Origin: Novosphingobium decolorationis | GTDB taxonomy: Bacteria; Pseudomonadota; Alphaproteobacteria; Sphingomonadales; Sphingomonadaceae | Length of the DNA stretch: 64,000 nucleotides | Direction of reading: 5' to 3' | Assembly: GCF_018417475.1 (NCBI RefSeq) | Contig: NZ_CP054856.1 | Coordinates: 2,945,001-3,009,000 of the forward strand | In this document: piece by piece, positions 24,780-34,474 of the stretch | How positions within the stretch are numbered: the first letter of the stretch is position 1 | Layout: each line of letters begins with the position of its first letter | Translations under genes and position numbers: made by a program | The notes under the pieces: model-generated | Seen by the model: the letters and a program-made list of their open reading frames with translations, nothing else | The model's database searches: none | What the model was told of the DNA's origin: nothing

Positions 24780-27502
24780 GGTGTCTCAATCTCCAGTTCT
24801 TCGCCAAAGGCGTCGCGCCAGGCCTGGGCCACGCAGCTGCGTGCGCCCGCCAGCGCGGTTTCGAGTTCGCTCCAGTCCCCATAACCACATGCGCGCACGA
24901 GGGCCAGCCGTGCGGCGGGCACAGGCAGCTGCGAATCGGGGGCAAGCAGGCGGGCGGCGACGAGGAAGCGGGTGAGCGTGTCGTGCGCGGGGCCCAGGTC
25001 CTGCGGCAACAGGCCGTGCGTCGCGAGCGCGGCGATGGCGGCCCCGAGATCCGGGACAAGCCCGCGCCCGCTGGCAAGCTGGGCGTGGTGGACAAGGAAC
25101 TCGAGGTCGACGAGCCCGCCGCGCGCGAGCTTCACATCGAGCGGGCCCTTGGCGGGTTTGTGCCCGGCCATGCGGGTGCGCATCTCCAGCACTTCGCCGC
25201 GCAGCACCTCGGGATCGCGTGGGCGGGTGAGGACGCGGGCGATCTCGTGCTCGACGGCAAGGCGCGCTTCGGGAGATCCGATGAGGACGCGCGCGCGGCA
25301 CAGCGCCATGTGCTCCCAGGTCCAGGCGTCCTCGCCCTGGTACTGGCGGAAGCTTTCCAGCGAGGCGGCGGGCGGGCCCTGTTCGCCCGAGGGGCGCAGG
25401 CGCGTGTCGACTTCGTAGAGCGCGCCCTCGGCGGTGGGCACCGAGAGCGCGGCGATCGCGCGCTTGGACAGGCGGTTGTAGTAGAGCGTGGCGCCCAGCG
25501 GGCGTTCGCCGTCGCTCTCGGCCTGGAAATCGCCGGTGAAGAGGTAGATGAGGTCAAGGTCCGAGGCGTGGGTCAGGATCCCGCCGCCAAAGCGACCGAG
25601 GCCGAGCACGACCATTTCGCTCCCGGGGATTGTCCCGTGGCGCTGGGCAAACTCCTCGCTCGCCGCGCGGGTGAGGACGAGGCTGGCGGCCTCGGCGATG
25701 CGCGCGAGGCCCTGGCCGATGGCGATGGGATCGTTGACGCCTTCGATCAGCTGGACGCCAAGCCGGAAGCGCGCCTCGCTGACCCGGCGGCGCACCGTGT
25801 CGAGAATGCGCTCGTAGTCGCTGCCCGGCTCAAGGCGCGCGAAATTGGCGACGAGGCTGTCGACGTCGCCGGGAAGCTCGAAGGCGCTGGCGTCGATCAG
25901 CGGATCGAGGAGGTCTGCCCGGCGGGCAAGGGCATCGGCGAGCGGGGGGGCGAGGCTGAGAATGTTGACCAGGACGCCCAGCAGCGCGGGGCGCGCCTCC
26001 AGCAGGCGGAAGAGGTTGATGGCGCTGGGCAGGTTGCCCAGAAGCTGCTCCCAGCGCAGCACCGCGCGTTCGGGCTCGGGCGCCTGCGCCAGCGCGGCCA
26101 TGAGTTCAGGGCGCATTGCCTCGAACGCGGCGCGCGCTGCGTCCGAGCGCAGGGCGCGCACCCGCCCGGAGAGCCAGCCCTCGATCCGTTCGGCCAGCGC
26201 GGCCGGATCGGCGAAGCCCAGGTCCTCCAGCTCGTCGCGAAGGCTGGCCTGGGCGGGCATGGCAACGGCCGCGTCGGCTTGGAGCGGCGTATTGGCCATG
26301 ACCAGCGCGTCGTAGCGCGCGCCCACCTCCTGCGTGATCGCGGCGACTTCCTCCACCAGCGCGGCGCCATCGGCAAGGCCATCGAGCCGGGCGGCGGCGT
26401 CGAGCGCGTCGGGGTCGGTGGGCAGCGAATGCGTCTGATGGTCGCGCAGCATCTGCAGGCGGTGCTCGATGGTGCGCAGGCGGTCGTAGCTTTCGCCCAG
26501 GAGGCGCGCGTCCTCGGGCGGGACAAGGCCAGCCCCGGCGAGCGCATCGAGCGTCGCGCGCGTGCCGCGCAGGCGTAGCGCGGGCTGGCGGCCACCGTGG
26601 ATCAGCTGGTGGGTCTGGGCGTAGAACTCGATCTCGCGAATGCCGCCGCGGCCTTTCTTGAGGTCGAAGCCGGGGCCGACAGCTTCTGTGCCGCGTGCGC
26701 TGGCGCGGATCTGGCGGGTGAGGCGGCCGATCTCGGCAATGGCCCCGAAGTCGAGGCTCTTGCGCCACACGAAGGGCCGGATCGCGGCGAGGAACTGCTC
26801 GCCTGCCGCGATGTCGCCCGCACAGGCGCGCGCACGGATGAAGGCGGCGCGCTCCCAGGCGAGCGCCGAGCTTTCGTAATGGGTGAGCGCGGCGTTGATC
26901 GAGATGGCAAGCGGGCTGACTTCCGAGGCCGGGCGCAGGCGCAGGTCGACGCGAAAGACATAGCCCTCGCCATCGACGTTCGAGAGCGTCTGGACGACAT
27001 GGCGCGCGACGCGCTGGGCGGCCTCGCCCGGATCGTCGCGCTCGCGCCGGGGCAGGGTCTCGGGATCGAACAGCAGGATCGGGTCGATGTCCGAGCTGTA
27101 GTTCAACTCGCCCGCGCCGTGCTTGCCGAGCGCCAGGGCCAGAAATCCGCCGGGCTCGGCGTCGGGCGCGCGGCGGCGGATGCCATCGGCGATGGCGGCG
27201 TCGAGCGCGCGGTCGGCAAAGGCGGACAGCTCGCCCGTCACTTTCAGGAGCGGGAAGGCACCGGCCAGGTCGCCGATCGCCAGCGTCAGCGCGAGGGCCT
27301 GACGCTCGCGCCGCAGCGCCGCGCCCACCGAGGGCGCGCCGTCCCCGGCCGTGCGCGCCATCGCCAGCGCGGCCTCGCCATCGCCCGCAGCCAGCACGTC
27401 GGCCAGTTCGGGGCGTCGCTCGAGCAGCGTTGCAAGAAACGGTGCATGGGCACGTGCACGCGCGAGCGCGCCGCTCCAGTCCTCTCCGGTCGTCGTCGTC
27501 AT
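24776..27502 (-). CDS. glnE: Bifunctional glutamine synthetase adenylyltransferase/deadenylase
   Basis: Adjusts nitrogen assimilation by adenylylating and deadenylylating glutamine synthetase under PII control. The 908-residue protein has the two tandem nucleotidyltransferase halves of GlnE. The first has LALGKHGAGELNYSSDIDPI near residue 120 and the second VLGLGRFGGGILTHASDLDLIYL near 640, each with the G-G/G-E...D-x-D metal site. The linked GlnD-type domains lie between and after them. The ATG at 27502 (MTTTTGEDW) is chosen for its AGGACAGG ribosome site. It heads the glnE-bcp-DUF455 unit. Confidence 0.96.
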   Translation of the reverse strand: MTTTTGEDWSGALARARAHAPFLATLLERRPELADVLAAGDGEAALAMARTAGDGAPSVGAALRRERQALALTLAIGDLAGAFPLLKVTGELSAFADRALDAAIADGIRRRAPDAEPGGFLALALGKHGAGELNYSSDIDPILLFDPETLPRRERDDPGEAAQRVARHVVQTLSNVDGEGYVFRVDLRLRPASEVSPLAISINAALTHYESSALAWERAAFIRARACAGDIAAGEQFLAAIRPFVWRKSLDFGAIAEIGRLTRQIRASARGTEAVGPGFDLKKGRGGIREIEFYAQTHQLIHGGRQPALRLRGTRATLDALAGAGLVPPEDARLLGESYDRLRTIEHRLQMLRDHQTHSLPTDPDALDAAARLDGLADGAALVEEVAAITQEVGARYDALVMANTPLQADAAVAMPAQASLRDELEDLGFADPAALAERIEGWLSGRVRALRSDAARAAFEAMRPELMAALAQAPEPERAVLRWEQLLGNLPSAINLFRLLEARPALLGVLVNILSLAPPLADALARRADLLDPLIDASAFELPGDVDSLVANFARLEPGSDYERILDTVRRRVSEARFRLGVQLIEGVNDPIAIGQGLARIAEAASLVLTRAASEEFAQRHGTIPGSEMVVLGLGRFGGGILTHASDLDLIYLFTGDFQAESDGERPLGATLYYNRLSKRAIAALSVPTAEGALYEVDTRLRPSGEQGPPAASLESFRQYQGEDAWTWEHMALCRARVLIGSPEARLAVEHEIARVLTRPRDPEVLRGEVLEMRTRMAGHKPAKGPLDVKLARGGLVDLEFLVHHAQLASGRGLVPDLGAAIAALATHGLLPQDLGPAHDTLTRFLVAARLLAPDSQLPVPAARLALVRACGYGDWSELETALAGARSCVAQAWRDAFGEELEIETP

Positions 27503-27623
27503 GGTGCCTGTCCTGCCGTCTTGGACTGGGCCGGGCAAGCGCCTTGTTCACCGCGCGCGCCTCTGGCACCTCTGGGCCAGGGGCGCCGCCGGGGCGCCAT
27601 ATTGCCAATCCAGGGGACTTCCC

Positions 27624-29345
27624 GTGAAGAACCGCCTTCTCCTCCTTGCCGCGCTGGGCCTCTCGGCCTGCTCCTCCACGTCCTACTCCGGGCCCGACAT
27701 GCCCAAGGGCACCGCGCTGCCCCCGCCCGAGCGGCCTGTCGCGGACGAGACGGCGGACGCGCTGCCGAGCAAGGCCAGGGCGATCATGGCGGAGGTGACC
27801 GCCACGCTCTCCTCCGATGCGCTGGAGGGCCGCGCGCCCAGCACCGCGATCGAGCCCAAGGTGCTCGATGCGATCATCACCCGCTTCAAGGCCGCCGGAT
27901 TGCAGCCGGGCAATCACGGCGAGTGGCTGCAGGAGGTCCCCACGGTCGAGATCACCGCGACCGATCCCACCCCGATGGCGGTGACGGGCAAGGGCACCTC
28001 GCAGACCTTCGGCTACGGCGATGGCTACGTCGCGGCGAGCTACCGCGTCGTGCCCGAGACGCGCATCGCGGACAGCGAACTGGTCTTCGTGGGTTATGGC
28101 ATCAACGCGCCCGAACTGGGCTGGAACGACTACGCCGGGATCGACATGAAGGGGAAGACCGCGGTCATCCTCGTCAACGATCCCGATTACGCTGCGCAAA
28201 CCGAGGACGGGCTCTTCAAGGGGCGGCGCATGACCTACTACGGGCGCTGGACCTACAAGTTCGAGGAAGCGGCCCGGCAGGGCGCCGATGCCGCACTGAT
28301 CGTGCATGACACCTTCCCGGCCGCCTATGGCTGGAACGTCGTCAACTCCAGCTGGACCGGCGCGCAGTATTACGTCCAGACCCCGGACGACGGGGCGAGC
28401 GCGACGAAGGCCAACGGCTGGATCCAGAAGGCGGTCGCCGAGACCTTGCTGAAGAGCGCGGGGCAGGACCTTTCGGCACTGAGCGAAGCGGCGAGGCGGC
28501 CCGGCTTCAAGCCGGTGCCGCTGGGCCTCAAGGTCCGCTTCGGGTTCGACAACACGGTGCGCAAGTCCTCCTCGCACAACGTGGTGGGCGTGCTCCCCGG
28601 CACCGAGCGCCCGGATGAATACGTGCTCTATACCGGGCACTGGGATCACCTAGGCCACTGCACGCCCGATGCGAGCGGGGACGACATCTGCAATGGCGCG
28701 GTCGATAACGCGACCGGGATTGGCGCGCTGACCGCACTGGCGAATGCCAACGTCGAGGCAGGGGCCACCGCGCGCAGTCAGGTGTTCCTCGCCGTGACGC
28801 TGGAGGAATCGGGGCTGCTGGGCTCGGAATACTATGCGGCCAACCCGGTCTTCCCGCTCGATCATACGGTGGGCGGGGTGAACATGGACGCGCTGCTGCC
28901 CGGCCCCCGTGCGCGCAGTTTTGCGATGGTGGGGGGCGACAAGTCGGACCTGACCGCGCTGTTCCGCGCAGCGCTGGCTGATGAGGGGCTGGGCGAAGTG
29001 CCCGAAGACCACTCGGAGCGGGGCAGCTACTACCGCTCGGACCACTTCTCCTTTGCCAAGCGGGGCGTGCCGATGTTCAACTTCGAGCGCAGCACCGACC
29101 TCGTCGAAGGCGGGCGTGCGGCGGGCGATGCGCTTTCCGAAGACTATGTCACCAACCGCTACCACGCCCCGTCCGACGAATATTCGGCGGACTGGAACTG
29201 GGATGGCATTGTCCAGGAGGTGTCGCTCTTCTATCGGCTCGGCCGCGATCTCGCCGATTCGGACAGTTGGCCGAACTGGCACGAGGACGATGAATTTAGG
29301 GCCGTGCGCGACAAGGCATGCGCGGCATCCCAAGGAGGCTGTTGA
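27624..29345 (+). CDS. M28-family zinc peptidase, lipoprotein
   Basis: Probable aminopeptidase or glutaminyl cyclase-like peptidase on the outer side of the inner membrane or in the outer membrane. The 573 residues begin with a lipoprotein signal, MKNRLLLLAALGLSAC16 (lipobox LSAC). A protease-associated insert (about 130-270) and an M28 core follow, with zinc-ligand motifs GHWDHLG, GAVDNATGIGAL, EESGLLGSEY and YHAPSDEY. The start is a GTG at 27624 with AGGGGA upstream, because no ATG lies near the signal sequence. The next gene starts two bases after its stop. Confidence 0.9.
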   Translation: MKNRLLLLAALGLSACSSTSYSGPDMPKGTALPPPERPVADETADALPSKARAIMAEVTATLSSDALEGRAPSTAIEPKVLDAIITRFKAAGLQPGNHGEWLQEVPTVEITATDPTPMAVTGKGTSQTFGYGDGYVAASYRVVPETRIADSELVFVGYGINAPELGWNDYAGIDMKGKTAVILVNDPDYAAQTEDGLFKGRRMTYYGRWTYKFEEAARQGADAALIVHDTFPAAYGWNVVNSSWTGAQYYVQTPDDGASATKANGWIQKAVAETLLKSAGQDLSALSEAARRPGFKPVPLGLKVRFGFDNTVRKSSSHNVVGVLPGTERPDEYVLYTGHWDHLGHCTPDASGDDICNGAVDNATGIGALTALANANVEAGATARSQVFLAVTLEESGLLGSEYYAANPVFPLDHTVGGVNMDALLPGPRARSFAMVGGDKSDLTALFRAALADEGLGEVPEDHSERGSYYRSDHFSFAKRGVPMFNFERSTDLVEGGRAAGDALSEDYVTNRYHAPSDEYSADWNWDGIVQEVSLFYRLGRDLADSDSWPNWHEDDEFRAVRDKACAASQGGC

Positions 29346-29346
29346 G

Positions 29347-30339
29347 TTGTCTTTCGCCCTTCCCCCCGAGTGGCACCCGCAGGACTGGATCTGGATCGGC
29401 TTCCCGCACGATCCGGTCGAATGGCCCGGCTTCCTGGAGGCTGCGCAGGAGCAGATGGCGCAGTTCGCCAGCGTCGTGGCCGAAGCGGGCCAGGAAGTGC
29501 GTCTGATCGTGCGCGACGAGGCCAACCGCGCGCGTGCGGCTTCGCTCATCTCCGACAAGGTCACGCTGGAGGTGCGCCGCTACGGCGATGTCTGGCTGCG
29601 CGATACAGGGCCTCTGGTGACGATGGACGCCAAGGGCGCGCGCAAGGCGATGCGCTTCGGCTTCAACGGCTGGGGCGGCAAGTACCTGATGGACGGCGAC
29701 CAGGAAATCGGCGCCGAGCTCGCCCGTGATGCCGGACTGGCCGTCGAGACGGCGGACTGGGTCCTTGAAGGCGGCGCGCTTGACGGCGATGGCACCGGCC
29801 TTGTCGCCACGACCGAGCAGTGCCTGCTCAACCCCAACCGCAACCCGCACCTCACACGCCAGGATCTGGAACTGCGCCTGGAGCGCGATCTGGGCTACGA
29901 CAAGGTGCTGTGGCTGGGCGATGGCCTCATCAACGACCACACCGACGGGCATGTCGACAACCTCGCGCGCTTCGTCGCCCCGGGCGTCCTCGCCCTGCCG
30001 CGCGCGACCGGCGTGGACGATCCCAACGCGGCGATCTACGCCGATGCCAAGGCCCGCGCCGAGGCGATGGGCGTGCGCGTGGCCGAAGTTCCCTCGCCGG
30101 GCCGTGTCGAAACGGACGGGCGGATCGAGCCCGCCAGCTACATGAACTTTGCGATCACCTCGAACCTGGTGGTCGTGCCCATTTACGGTACGAAGTACGA
30201 CGAGGAAGGCGTCACCGCCATCGCCGAGCTGTTCCCCGACCGTGATACGGTCGGCGTAATGGCCGATGCGGTGCTTGCGGGCGGCGGTTCGTTCCACTGT
30301 TCGAGCCAGCAGATGCCCTCGCTTCCCAGCGGTGATTAA
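29347..30339 (+). CDS. aguA: Agmatine deiminase / peptidyl-arginine deiminase family protein
   Basis: Guanidine-group hydrolase that converts agmatine to N-carbamoylputrescine and ammonia. The 330 residues show the family active site: WLRDTGP, the NDHTDGHVDN loop with Asp and His, and the nucleophile Cys318 in GGGSFHCSSQQMP. The start is a TTG at 29347 behind a strong AAGGAGG (29332). No ATG fits, since the first conserved residues (LPPEWHPQDWIWIGFPH) follow immediately. No N-carbamoylputrescine amidase gene is seen nearby. The exact substrate is inferred from the family. Confidence 0.88.
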   Translation: MSFALPPEWHPQDWIWIGFPHDPVEWPGFLEAAQEQMAQFASVVAEAGQEVRLIVRDEANRARAASLISDKVTLEVRRYGDVWLRDTGPLVTMDAKGARKAMRFGFNGWGGKYLMDGDQEIGAELARDAGLAVETADWVLEGGALDGDGTGLVATTEQCLLNPNRNPHLTRQDLELRLERDLGYDKVLWLGDGLINDHTDGHVDNLARFVAPGVLALPRATGVDDPNAAIYADAKARAEAMGVRVAEVPSPGRVETDGRIEPASYMNFAITSNLVVVPIYGTKYDEEGVTAIAELFPDRDTVGVMADAVLAGGGSFHCSSQQMPSLPSGD

Positions 30340-30373
30340 CGCTTTTGCAAGGGCTCGGGCGCATAGCAGCGTC

Positions 30374-30523
30374 ATGGCCCGAGTCCTTGCCCTTGCCTTC
30401 CCGTTCACGCGGCGCCCGGCCCTGCCGGTGGCGCAGGGCGTAGCGCAGGATGTGGCGCGCGGCCTGGTCGTGGCGGGCTGTGCGCTCGCGCTGATTCTCG
30501 CCGGGGTCGATCTCGGGCTCTGA
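30374..30523 (+). CDS. Possible 49-residue membrane peptide
   Basis: A short frame MARVLALAFPFTRRPALPVAQG... with a hydrophobic C-terminal half (GLVVAGCALALILAGVDLGL) that could span the membrane. It follows aguA after 34 bases but has no clear ribosome site and no recognisable family. It may be a chance reading frame in GC-rich DNA. Confidence 0.3.
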   Translation: MARVLALAFPFTRRPALPVAQGVAQDVARGLVVAGCALALILAGVDLGL

Positions 30524-30724
30524 GCCCGCGGCATTTTTCGGACATTTCATCGGATTGACGGGGAAGGTCTTTGCACAGGGCCTTCCGGCGCGCTGTTGGC
30601 CGCGTCTGATGCACTGCACAACCTCTCTATCGCAGTGCAGCAAGATTTCGTCGCAATCGGCTGATGCAGGCGTAACCAAGGCTTCCCACTTTCCCTCCTC
30701 GACACCACATCTGGGAGTGTGAAC

Positions 30725-30967
30725 ATGCGCCAATTCAGTGAAGCCGAAAGCGCCGCAGGGCGCGAAGCGCTCGTCGGCAACTTTCTCCTGTTCCTGTTCG
30801 GGTGCGGGGTACTGGCCTTCTTCGTCTCGGTGGACCGGGTCGACTGGCTGCGCATCCGTCCGGCCAGCGGCAGTTCAGCTGCCATGGCGCAGGCCGGTGC
30901 CAAGCCTGCATCCGTGCCCCTGATCGAACGCGCCGAACCGCGCAAAGGAGACGTCCGAAACCCATGA
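30725..30967 (+). CDS. Small single-span membrane protein paired with bestrophin
   Basis: An 80-residue protein with one strong hydrophobic stretch (about residues 19-35, LVGNFLLFLFGCGVLAFFVSV), then an Ala/Pro-rich region. GGGAG lies seven bases before ATG 30725. The stop overlaps the bestrophin start (ATGA), which supports genuine translation and a functional link. No family is recognised; it could be a small auxiliary subunit of the channel, but that is inference. Confidence 0.65.
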   Translation: MRQFSEAESAAGREALVGNFLLFLFGCGVLAFFVSVDRVDWLRIRPASGSSAAMAQAGAKPASVPLIERAEPRKGDVRNP

Positions 30968-31851
30968 TCGTTACTTCGGCCCCCCGTCCGGCCCGCATCA
31001 TCCGCGAAGTCTGGAAGCCGCTGGCCGTCCTGTTCGTGTGGGACGTGATCGTCACGTTCACCTACTACGTCCTGCCTTTCGACGCTCCCGAGCTGCCGGT
31101 GACGCTGTTTGGTTCCGCGCTCGCGCTGTTCCTGGGCTTTCGCAGCAACTCGGCCTACAACCGCTGGTGGGAAGGCCGCCAGCTCTGGGGCCTGATGATC
31201 AACGCGAGCCGCAACATCGCGCGCGGGGCCCGCAACTTCCTGCCCGACCCGGAAGGGGAGGATTACAAGCGGCGTATTGTCCTGCGCCAGATTGCCTATG
31301 TTCACGCGCTGCGCTGCCAGCTGAGGCGCCAGAAGCCCGACGAAGAAGTGATCCGCCTCCTTCCCCGGCACGAGGCGGACCTAGCGCTCCAGCGCACCAA
31401 CGTCGCCAACGGCATTCTCGATGGCACTGGTCAGCGCATCGACGAGGCGCGCCGCAAGGGCTGGATCGACACCATCCAGCAGGCCCAGATGGAGGCAGTT
31501 CTGGTCGACATCGCCAATTCGCAAGGGGGCATGGAGCGCCTCAAGAACACGCCGCTGCCCCACCAGTACCGCTGGCTGCCCACGGTCTTCACGCATATGT
31601 TCTGCGTGCTGCTCCCCATCGGGCTGGTCGAGACGCTGCAGTTTGCAACGCCGCTCGGCTCCACGCTGGCGGGCGCAATGTTCCTTGCCGTCCTCACCAT
31701 CGGCGATGAACTGGTGGATCCCTTTGCCAACGACGTCCACGACCTGCCGCTCAACCAGATGTGCCGCACGATCGAGATCGACCTCCTGCAGTGCATCGGC
31801 GAGGAGGCGCCCGAGCCGCTCAAGCCGGGGAAGGACGGCGTGCTCTGGTAA
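30964..31851 (+). CDS. Bestrophin-family ion channel protein
   Basis: Homologue of bacterial bestrophins (YneE/DUF2254-unrelated, Bestrophin/UPF0187 family), which form pentameric ion channels in the inner membrane. The 295-residue product has the N-terminal helix pair (VLFVWDVIVTFTYYVLPF), the family signature SALALFLGFRSNSAYNRWWEGRQLWG, and the C-terminal GDELVDPFANDVHDLPLN motif that forms the calcium-clasp-like acidic loop in animal bestrophins. The ion carried cannot be told from sequence; bacterial members conduct cations in known cases. Confidence 0.92.
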   Translation: MIVTSAPRPARIIREVWKPLAVLFVWDVIVTFTYYVLPFDAPELPVTLFGSALALFLGFRSNSAYNRWWEGRQLWGLMINASRNIARGARNFLPDPEGEDYKRRIVLRQIAYVHALRCQLRRQKPDEEVIRLLPRHEADLALQRTNVANGILDGTGQRIDEARRKGWIDTIQQAQMEAVLVDIANSQGGMERLKNTPLPHQYRWLPTVFTHMFCVLLPIGLVETLQFATPLGSTLAGAMFLAVLTIGDELVDPFANDVHDLPLNQMCRTIEIDLLQCIGEEAPEPLKPGKDGVLW

Positions 31852-31891
31852 GCGCTTGCCCTGCGCGGGCCCTCGGCGCATAGGCTGGTCC

Positions 31892-32233
31892 ATGGCACGA
31901 GCAGATCGTCTTGAACGCATGGACCGCCGCCGCGAGGAGGCCGAAGAGGAATACACCGCCGCGCTGATTGGCGCGCTCAAGGTGACCGCCGCCGGGCAGT
32001 GGGGCCTCTTCGGGCACACCCGCGACAAGACCCACGTGGCCAAGGCCAAGCCGCTGCTTGCCGAACTGGAGGAGCTGGCCGACGAGATCGCGGACCTGCG
32101 CGAACGGCTCGACCTCGAACCCTTCGCGCTCCACGCCGAGTTCCTTGCCGCGCGCGGGCCGGTGAATTCCCATGCGGTGGGTGAGCCCAAGCAGGCGCAG
32201 GCCTGGCTCGCGCGGCTGGAACAGGATCAGTAA
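31892..32233 (+). CDS. Conserved hypothetical helical protein
   Basis: A 113-residue soluble, charged protein, MARADRLERMDRRREEAEEEYTAAL..., with predicted long helices and a heptad-like segment around ELEELADEIADLRERLDLEPF that could form a coiled coil. No function is recognised. It follows the bestrophin gene after 40 bases and ends seven bases before repeat copy B. Confidence 0.7.
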   Translation: MARADRLERMDRRREEAEEEYTAALIGALKVTAAGQWGLFGHTRDKTHVAKAKPLLAELEELADEIADLRERLDLEPFALHAEFLAARGPVNSHAVGEPKQAQAWLARLEQDQ

Positions 32234-32240
32234 GGTCGGT

Positions 32241-32353
32241 CCGAGGGCCATCGCCCTCGGGCTCCCCAACCTGTCTGGCTCACCTTGCGTGCGCCTCGGT
32301 GGCTGAAAGAGGTGAGGTTGCCCCTTGTGGGGTCAAGGAGCGATGGCCCCTTG
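32241..32353 (-). repeat. 113-bp palindromic intergenic repeat, copy B
   Basis: Same element as copy A in inverse orientation, 113 bp. The left stem contains one G-U wobble (AAGGGGC/GCTCCTT); the right stem CCGAGGGC/GCCCTCGG is unchanged. It fills the gap between two convergent genes. Confidence 0.9.
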
Positions 32354-32370
32354 AAGCGGTTTTCCTGTTT

Positions 32371-33255
32371 CTACCCCAACTCGAATGTCGTGATCCCGTA
32401 GATCCGCTTCTCGTCGAGCGCGGGCGCTTGTCCCAGGTACATGCGCGCGCAGCCGAAGACCTCGCGCAGGCCGTGGCGTTTCACCAGCGCCATCGCGCCC
32501 GGGTGCGTCTCGGGCACGTCGAGAGTGACGAGGCCGTCCTTGCCATGTGCGGCCAGCGCGCAGAAGAGCGCTTCGGCGGCCTCGTCGTCATCGGCGAAGA
32601 GCGGGCCGATCTTGGTGCCTTCGCGGCAGGGGCGGATCGTGCCGAAGCCGGCCAGTTTCCCGTCCTTCACATAGCCCAGCGAAAGGGCCCCCTCCTGCGC
32701 GATCCAGCGTTCGAGGAACGGCTCGCGCGGGGCGGGAAAGCAGGTGCGGTCGTAGGCTGCGACCTCGGCGAAAGGCACTTCGGACAGCGGGACCAGGGCG
32801 GCATCGGCGCGCATCGCGGCCTCGGTTGTCGGCCAGTCGGTGGGGATCGTGAACTGGAAGCGCAGGTCGCGGTGCGCGAAGACGAAGCCGCCCTTGGCGT
32901 AGTAGTCCTGCATCGTGAAGACGCCGTCCATGCCGATGGGGCGTCCCGGTTTCAGGCGCGAGAGCAGCATCTCGCGCCGGTTCTGCCACAGCCGGTCGCC
33001 CAGGCCCTGCCCGCGCCAGTCGGGGCGCACGATGAAGAAGCCCATGAACCCGAACTCGCCGCCGTAGGAGGCGATGGTGCCCCCGCCGATCAGTTCGCCG
33101 TCCATCTCGGCGGCGATGAAGGCGTTGGGCTCGGCCTCCCAGAACAGGTCGGCATCGTGCAGGCCCGGGTTCCAGCCTTCGTTCGCCGCCCATTCGACAA
33201 GGCGGTTGGCTTCGCGGCGGGTCATGGCGCGGATGGTGAGGTCGCTGAGCGTCAT
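32371..33255 (-). CDS. GNAT-family N-acetyltransferase (tandem domain)
   Basis: A 294-residue protein with an N-terminal GNAT domain carrying the acetyl-CoA loop V-R-P-D-W-R-G-Q-G-L-G-D near residue 80, and a C-terminal Acetyltransf_18-like domain (about 150-290). The substrate is unknown. The start MTLSDLTIRAMTRREANRLVEWAANEGWNPG (33255) begins the conserved domain. It is the last gene of the minus-strand group that begins with thrS, 110 bases after the spermidine-synthase-like gene. Confidence 0.85.
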   Translation of the reverse strand: MTLSDLTIRAMTRREANRLVEWAANEGWNPGLHDADLFWEAEPNAFIAAEMDGELIGGGTIASYGGEFGFMGFFIVRPDWRGQGLGDRLWQNRREMLLSRLKPGRPIGMDGVFTMQDYYAKGGFVFAHRDLRFQFTIPTDWPTTEAAMRADAALVPLSEVPFAEVAAYDRTCFPAPREPFLERWIAQEGALSLGYVKDGKLAGFGTIRPCREGTKIGPLFADDDEAAEALFCALAAHGKDGLVTLDVPETHPGAMALVKRHGLREVFGCARMYLGQAPALDEKRIYGITTFELG

Positions 33256-33365
33256 GCCGGGCAACCTAATGCGCCTGCGCCGATTTGCCAGCGATGTTGC
33301 GTCGCGGGCGTGCAAGTCTTTCTATCGGCGCAACAGCATCGCCCCGAAGATGGCGAGATGCAGGG

Positions 33366-34040
33366 CTATTCGCGGATCGTGGCGAACCAGATGACGTGCT
33401 TGGGCCCCTTGCCGTTCGAGCGCGAGGCGACCTTGCGCTCCTCGACCGCGAAACCGGCGCGTTCGAGCCGGCGGGTGAAGTCGGGATCGGGCCCGGCGGA
33501 CCAGATCGCGAGCACGCCGTCGGGCGTCAGCGCGCGCTTGGCGGCGCGCAGGCCGGACTTGGAATAGAGGACATTGTTGTCCTCGCGCACAAGGCCGTCG
33601 GGGCCATTGTCGACATCGAGCAGGATGGCATCGTAATCGCCTTCCGCGCCCGCGATGAAGGGGGCCACGTCGGAGAGGATCAGGTTGACGCGCGGATCAT
33701 CGAGGCAGCCTGCCTCCAGCTCCTTCATCGGGCCCTTCGCCCATTCGATGATCTCGGGCACGATCTCGACCACGGTGGCCTTGCCGTTCTCGGGCAGGAC
33801 CCGCAGCGCGGCGCGCAGGGTGAAGCCCATGCCATAGCCGCCAATCAGCATGTGCGGGCGCCTGGCGTGCTTGATGCGCTCGAAGCTCATCGTCGCCAGC
33901 GCCTCTTCGGAGCCCCACTTGCGGGTCGACATGAGTTCATTGTGGCCAAGGACGATCATGAAGTCCTTGTCGTGGCGGTAGAGTTCGAGCTTTTCGCCGT
34001 CCGGCACCCATGCCGTATCGAGGAGTTCGCGCTGGATCAT
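33366..34040 (-). CDS. Spermidine-synthase-fold protein
   Basis: A 224-residue class I methyltransferase-fold protein of the spermidine synthase superfamily. It has the nucleotide loop MLIGGYGMGFTLRAALRVLP, acidic VVEIVPEIIEWAKG, and the D-x-x-L-L-D-V-D-N-G-P segment. The usual SpeE motifs for putrescine binding are altered, so true polyamine synthesis is not assured. It follows the small GNAT gene after three bases. Confidence 0.8.
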   Translation of the reverse strand: MIQRELLDTAWVPDGEKLELYRHDKDFMIVLGHNELMSTRKWGSEEALATMSFERIKHARRPHMLIGGYGMGFTLRAALRVLPENGKATVVEIVPEIIEWAKGPMKELEAGCLDDPRVNLILSDVAPFIAGAEGDYDAILLDVDNGPDGLVREDNNVLYSKSGLRAAKRALTPDGVLAIWSAGPDPDFTRRLERAGFAVEERKVASRSNGKGPKHVIWFATIRE

Positions 34041-34043
34041 GGT

Positions 34044-34474
34044 TCAGCCTTCATAGCACAGGTGGACGATGGGAAAGGGACGCCCCTCGGCGTCGGTCGG
34101 GGAGCGGCCGGTGCGCACGAAGCCGCGCGCAAGGTAGAAGGGCAGGGCGTTGTCGGCCTGCTCGTTGGCATCGACGCGCGGGGCCGGGTGCAGCTCGAGC
34201 GCCTTGCCGACCAGCGCGGAGCCGAAACCCTGTCCGTGGACGTCGGGGTGGACGAAGAGCGCCTCGATCATGTCGCCGTCAAAGACCAGGAAGCCCTGAA
34301 CCATGCCCTTGGCGTCCTCGGCCACCCAGAGGGCGACCTCGGGGAGCATGGCCGCGACCTGGACCTCGATCTGCGCGCGCTCGTCCGGGGAAAGAAAGCC
34401 GTGCGTGGCCACGACGGCCGCGCGCCAGATATCCAGCGCGCGGGAAACGTCGCGGGGCTCGCCCGGCCGGAGGA

